Shown: positions 15,656 to 18,407 of the stretch, piece by piece
Numbering within the stretch: position 1 is the stretch's first letter
Layout: every line of letters starts with the position of its first letter
Source: DATARH01 sp035504075
GTDB lineage: Bacteria; Pseudomonadota; Alphaproteobacteria; ATCC43930; CGMCC-115725
Direction: 5' to 3'
Assembly (NCBI GenBank): GCA_035504075.1
Contig: DATJSO010000153.1
Span: forward strand, 1-18,407
Length of the DNA stretch: 18,407 nucleotides
Program-made: the position numbers and the translations under genes
Notes under the pieces: generated by a model
What the model was told of the DNA's origin: nothing
Database searches by the model: none
The model's input: only the letters and a program-made list of their open reading frames with translations

Positions 15656-15907
15656 ATGGGTTCGATGAGTCCAATACACTGGCTTTTGGTGATCGGCATC
15701 GCCGTGCTGCTGTTCGGCGGACGCGGCAAATTGTCCGGCGTCATGGGCGATTTCGCCAAGGGCATCAAAGCCTTCAAATCCGGCATGAAGGACGAGGAGG
15801 AGACCCCGGCACCGGTCACGCAGGTGGCCCCGCCGCAGCCCGCGGCGGCGCCGACGGCAACGGCGACGGTGCATGCCGTCGGCGAACGGCCGCGCGAGCG
15901 CGCCTGA
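15656..15907 (+). CDS. tatA: Sec-independent translocase subunit TatA, copy 2
   Basis: An 83-residue near-copy of the preceding TatA. The membrane helix, hinge and amphipathic helix differ only by conservative changes (Ile to Val in LSGVMGDF, Asp to Glu after GMKD). The tail is two residues longer (ATATVHAVGERPRERA) and a few residues change around it. Start ATG 15656 lies exactly 336 bp after the copy 1 start; a second Met (MSPIHW) follows at 15665. The upstream gggGTcGTccg resembles the ggggttgttcaag before copy 1, so the duplicated unit included the ribosome-binding region. The 90 bp between the copies shows nothing else. Both copies keep every residue expected for function. Confidence 0.92.
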   Translation: MGSMSPIHWLLVIGIAVLLFGGRGKLSGVMGDFAKGIKAFKSGMKDEEETPAPVTQVAPPQPAAAPTATATVHAVGERPRERA

Positions 15908-15960
15908 ACCGAATCCCAGAGCCGACCGGGACAGCCGCAGCGTGCGGCGCCCGCGCCGGT

Positions 15961-16347
15961 CTGCGGCCGGTCGCGAATGATCGGCTCGAAATCCGCAACG
16001 ATGCGCTAAAGGGCCGCGGCGTTTTTGCGCGGGTGCCGATCGCTGCGCGCATGTTGATCGAGGCGGCGCCGGTCGTCATCGTGCCGGCAGCCGAATGTGC
16101 GCTGCTCGATCGGACAATCCTGCATGATTATTACTTCCGCTGGGACGACGATCCCGGCGCTGCGGGCAGAGGCGCGGTCGCGCTCGGCCTCGTTTCGCTG
16201 TGCAACCATGCGCGCCGGCCGCGTGCCCGGGTGCGCCCGAATTACGGACGCGGGACGCTGGATCTCATCGCGCTGACCTCGATCGCGGCGGGCGACGAGA
16301 TCACGATCGACTACAATTGCCCGCTGTGGTTCGCGCCGCGCGAATAG
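15961..16347 (+). CDS. SET-domain protein (putative lysine methyltransferase), start uncertain
   Basis: The frame encodes a compact SET domain of about 125 residues. The N-terminal signature is RLEIRNDALKGRGVFARVPI, followed by LVSLCNHARRP, where NH stands at the SAM-binding NHS position, and AGDEITIDY with the catalytic Tyr at the end. SET proteins methylate lysines using S-adenosylmethionine; targets of short bacterial forms are mostly unknown. The start is a problem: in this frame no ATG, GTG or TTG lies between the tatA stop (15907) and the conserved start of the domain. CTG occurs at 15904 (overlapping the tatA stop) and at 15961, used here. GTG 16030s and ATG 16048 would cut into the domain, and TTG 15616 would read through tatA in another frame. 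The domain is certain; its translation start is not. Confidence 0.7.
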   Translation: MRPVANDRLEIRNDALKGRGVFARVPIAARMLIEAAPVVIVPAAECALLDRTILHDYYFRWDDDPGAAGRGAVALGLVSLCNHARRPRARVRPNYGRGTLDLIALTSIAAGDEITIDYNCPLWFAPRE

Positions 16348-16458
16348 GATCGCATGCCGCGGTTGGCCGCCGGCTCGGGTTGGCGGATTGCGCTTCGTCT
16401 ATTCGCCCTGCACCGCTATTTGATGGCTCGCATAACGGCAACGGAAAGCACCGGCAGC

Positions 16459-17307
16459 ATGCAACGCTTCGAGGGTACCGAAACCTATGTCGCAACACAG
16501 GATCTGCAAGTCGCGGTCAATGCCGCGATCGCCTTGGAGCGGCCGCTGCTGATCAAGGGCGAGCCGGGCACCGGCAAGACGATCCTGGCCCACGAGGTCG
16601 CTGGCGCCCTAGGCCTCGACTTGATCACCTGGCATATAAAATCGACCAGCAAGGCGATCCAGGGCCTCTACGAATATGACGCGGTATCGCGGCTGCGCGA
16701 CGGGCAGCTCGGCGACGAGCGAGTGCACGATATCGCCAATTACATCAAGCCCGGCAAATTGTGGGAAGCGTTCGAGGCCGAAGCGCGGCCAGTATTGCTG
16801 ATCGACGAGATCGACAAGGCCGATATCGAGTTCCCCAACGATCTCCTCTTGGAACTCGACCGCATGGAGTTTTACGTTTACGAACTGCGCAAGACGATCG
16901 CGGCCCGGCAACGCCCGATTGTCATGATCACCTCGAACAACGAAAAGGAGCTGCCCGACGCGTTCCTGCGCCGCTGCTTTTTCCATTATATCCGTTTCCC
17001 GGACCGAGAGACGATGCAGCGCATCATCGACGTGCATTTCCCCGGGCTGAAACCCGAACTCGTGCACGAGGCGCTGACGATCTTCTTCGATGTGCGCGAC
17101 GTGCCGGGCCTGAAGAAAAAACCCTCGACTTCCGAACTGCTCGATTGGCTCAAACTGCTGCTGGTCGAAGACATCCCGCCTGAAGTGCTGCGCACCCGCG
17201 ACCCGAAAAAGCTGATCCCGCCACTGCACGGCGCGCTCCTGAAGAACGAGCAGGACGTGCACCTGTTCGAGCGCCTCGCCTTCCTCAACCGGCGGGAGCG
17301 CGGGTGA
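16459..17307 (+). CDS. MoxR-family AAA+ ATPase
   Basis: A 282-residue AAA+ ATPase of the MoxR group, which act as cytosolic chaperones for metal-cofactor insertion or complex assembly. Walker A is KGEPGTGKT (Lys40), Walker B is LLIDEIDKAD (Asp116, Glu117), sensor 1 is in MITSNNEKELP (Asn160), and arginine-finger candidates are Arg171-172 in FLRRCFFHYIRFPDRE. LKKKPSTSELLDWLKLLL and HGALLKNEQDVHLFERLAF are typical of the C-terminal lid. ATG 16459 starts at MQRFEGTETYVAT, matching the usual N-terminus, with ggaaag upstream; starts at 16354 and 16423 add non-conserved residues. Family members are normally followed by a VWA/CoxE-type partner gene. None follows here; a broken HEPN-like gene comes next. 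Confidence 0.93.
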   Translation: MQRFEGTETYVATQDLQVAVNAAIALERPLLIKGEPGTGKTILAHEVAGALGLDLITWHIKSTSKAIQGLYEYDAVSRLRDGQLGDERVHDIANYIKPGKLWEAFEAEARPVLLIDEIDKADIEFPNDLLLELDRMEFYVYELRKTIAARQRPIVMITSNNEKELPDAFLRRCFFHYIRFPDRETMQRIIDVHFPGLKPELVHEALTIFFDVRDVPGLKKKPSTSELLDWLKLLLVEDIPPEVLRTRDPKKLIPPLHGALLKNEQDVHLFERLAFLNRRERG

Positions 17308-17363
17308 CGCCCGTGTGCTCGCTGTCAATGGTGTTTTGACGCTTCCGTTGGGACGAACCTTCG

Positions 17364-17968
17364 ATGAATCGGTCACCCGAAGAGGCAAAGGCAGATTACG
17401 TCGAGACGATGGGGGAACCGCTCGGAATGCAATTCCACGCGCTCTGGCAGGCGACGGCTTGGCTCTATTTGAAGTTCAGCGAATTCGTCGAGCTATTTGG
17501 GACGAAGCCCGAGCGGGTTGCCCGATTGACGGACCCGTCAAAATCGTCAGGGACGAAGCGGAATCTCACGCTTTGTAATTTACCGCACCTGATGCGCGAT
17601 CCCGTTGCAGCCGCAGCCTTGCAGGAGCTTGTAGACATAGCAAACAGAAGACTGGGTTTTGTCGTGATTGGCGGAATCGACACATCGCCCATACGGACCT
17701 CGACTTAGCGCTCGACGAACGTGCTAGCCCGCTCGCATCCGCAAGTCGACTTCAAGTCCGGGAGGCACTCGCCGCGATCGGTACCGTCCTGAACGCAGTT
17801 GCCGTTGCATGCGCCGATTCAGAGACGCGGTTCGATATCGTGGGGAACCTAGGTGGCGCAGTTTCGCTGCTGCACGTGCTCGACGACGGTGTTAGAGAAG
17901 AGGTGAGGCGTCGCGAGCGCCGGAAGCGAGGGGAGCTCTCATCGGAGGATTATCCCCGGGATCTTTAG
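17364..17968 (+). pseudogene. HEPN/AbiU2-like protein gene, broken by a one-base frameshift and likely internal deletion
   Basis: The first frame (17364-17708) reads ETMGEPLGMQFHALWQATAW, then KFSEFVELFGTKPERV, ARLTDPSKSSGTKRNLTL and NLPHLMRDP, then loses sense after RRLGF. At the T tract 17657-17660 the reading continues in the -1 frame as CRDWRNRHIAHTDLDLALDE, then EALAAIGTVLNAVAVACADS, GGAVSLLHVLDDG and EDYPRDL, stopping at TAG 17966-17968. Adding one T to the tract (GGT TTT TGT) restores one frame. The restored RDWRNRHIAH carries an RxxxH-type HEPN motif and resembles proteins annotated HEPN_AbiU2, some linked to abortive phage infection. From memory, intact relatives have about 25-30 residues (FF..VQD.LWED type) between the KPERV and ARLTDP segments that are absent here. 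It is probably inactive, unless the T tract is a sequencing error. Confidence 0.75.
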
Positions 17969-18054
17969 TTGGAGCCGTGGCTAGTACTGGATGAGACTCC
18001 GCAGGTTCACCCCTCCCTCTGCGGGATTGCAGAAAAGGCATTTGATAATAGGCC

Positions 18055-18407
18055 ATGCAAACGACGGGAATCACCCAGCTGCCGCCGGATGTGCCGCTCG
18101 CCGATGAGTTGGCGGTCGATGATGTGATCGACATGGCGAACCTGACGACGGCGCAGACCGGCGTCGCGGGGACGATTTTTATCTCGACCGTGATGGGGGG
18201 CCACGGCCCGCGGGTCAAATACTTTGTGCAGCCGGGCCGTTCGCAGCCAAGCTTTTCAGTGCTTATCGCCGATCCGCCGCGGGTTGTCGCCAACAGCCTG
18301 CCGGCGCGGGTTTTGCGACAGATGTCGCCGCAGGTCATTCAATGGGTCGCGCTCAACCGGGACGCGCTGCTGGATTTTTGGAACCACGGCGACACCTGGG
18401 CGGACCC
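18055..18407 (+). CDS. Hypothetical protein, 3' partial
   Basis: An open frame from ATG 18055 runs off the right edge (117 codons, no stop). It begins MQTTGITQLPPDVPLADELA and continues with DDVIDMANLTTAQTGVAGTI, MGGHGPRVKYFVQPG, VLRQMSPQVIQWVALNRDAL and DFWNHGDTWADP. The composition is that of a real, soluble, mixed alpha/beta protein: there is no signal peptide or membrane helix, and the hydrophobic and charged residues are well spread. I do not recognise a named domain. The C-terminal NRDALLDFWNHG pattern recalls small DUF4160-type proteins, but weakly. A minus-strand ORF over the same bases (17892-18338) is Arg/Pro/Ser-rich and looks like a shadow. No clear promoter was seen in the 86 bp upstream. 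Confidence 0.65.
   Translation, partial: MQTTGITQLPPDVPLADELAVDDVIDMANLTTAQTGVAGTIFISTVMGGHGPRVKYFVQPGRSQPSFSVLIADPPRVVANSLPARVLRQMSPQVIQWVALNRDALLDFWNHGDTWAD

Larger units (their letters stand above)
15320..15907 (+). repeat. Tandem gene duplication (two tatA copies)
   Basis: Two blocks of about 250 bp (15320-15565 and 15656-15907) share most bases, including the runs ccaatacactggct and gggcgatttcgccaagggca. Roughly 90 percent of residues match by eye. The spacer between them does not repeat. The high DNA identity points to a recent duplication or ongoing gene conversion. Confidence 0.9.

Noticed and set aside
15616..15903. SET protein starting at TTG 15616
   Set aside because: It would translate the whole of tatA copy 2 in a wrong frame; the extension has no conserved content.
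17892..18338. 148-residue minus-strand ORF at the right end
   Set aside because: It overlaps the better-composed plus-strand gene and the end of the HEPN-like pseudogene, and has shadow-like composition.

Overview
The window looks like chromosomal DNA from a high-GC alphaproteobacterium. The evidence is strong G/C bias at third codon positions, long spurious antisense ORFs, and gene types common there: an NHL-propeller lyase-like protein, a DUF3300 protein, single-helix TatA proteins and a MoxR ATPase. I cannot name the genus. No rRNA, tRNA, CRISPR array, insertion sequence or prophage gene was seen.

Left part (1-4028, + strand): the 3' end of an NHL beta-propeller protein, a PP2C Ser/Thr phosphatase and a HAD phosphatase lie tightly packed like an operon. 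A hairpin and a DUF3300 protein with a 27-bp tandem repeat follow, then a small lipoprotein.

Centre (4012-12181): a glycan gene neighbourhood. On the minus strand are UDP-glucose 6-dehydrogenase and, downstream of it, a UDP-glucuronate decarboxylase. Diverging from them on the plus strand are UDP-glucose 4-epimerase, a large fusion of a GH-A-type glycoside hydrolase domain with a membrane GT2 glycosyltransferase, and an ABC exporter whose start codon overlaps the fusion's stop. The three nucleotide-sugar enzymes would supply UDP-Gal, UDP-GlcA and UDP-Xyl. The fusion and exporter look like a two-protein glycan synthesis and export unit. This is the most interesting intact system in the window; its product is unknown.

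Right part (12182-18407): a membrane-anchored coiled-coil LytM/M23 protein that lacks one expected zinc ligand; a convergent beta-lactamase-fold serine hydrolase; two nearly identical tandem tatA genes without tatB or tatC; a small SET-domain protein with no canonical start codon where its domain begins; and a MoxR AAA+ ATPase without a VWA partner in view. Next is a broken HEPN/AbiU2-like gene, with a one-base frameshift in a T tract and probably an internal in-frame deletion. The window ends inside an unrecognised protein gene.

Family names come from recalled sequence motifs; no database search was run.
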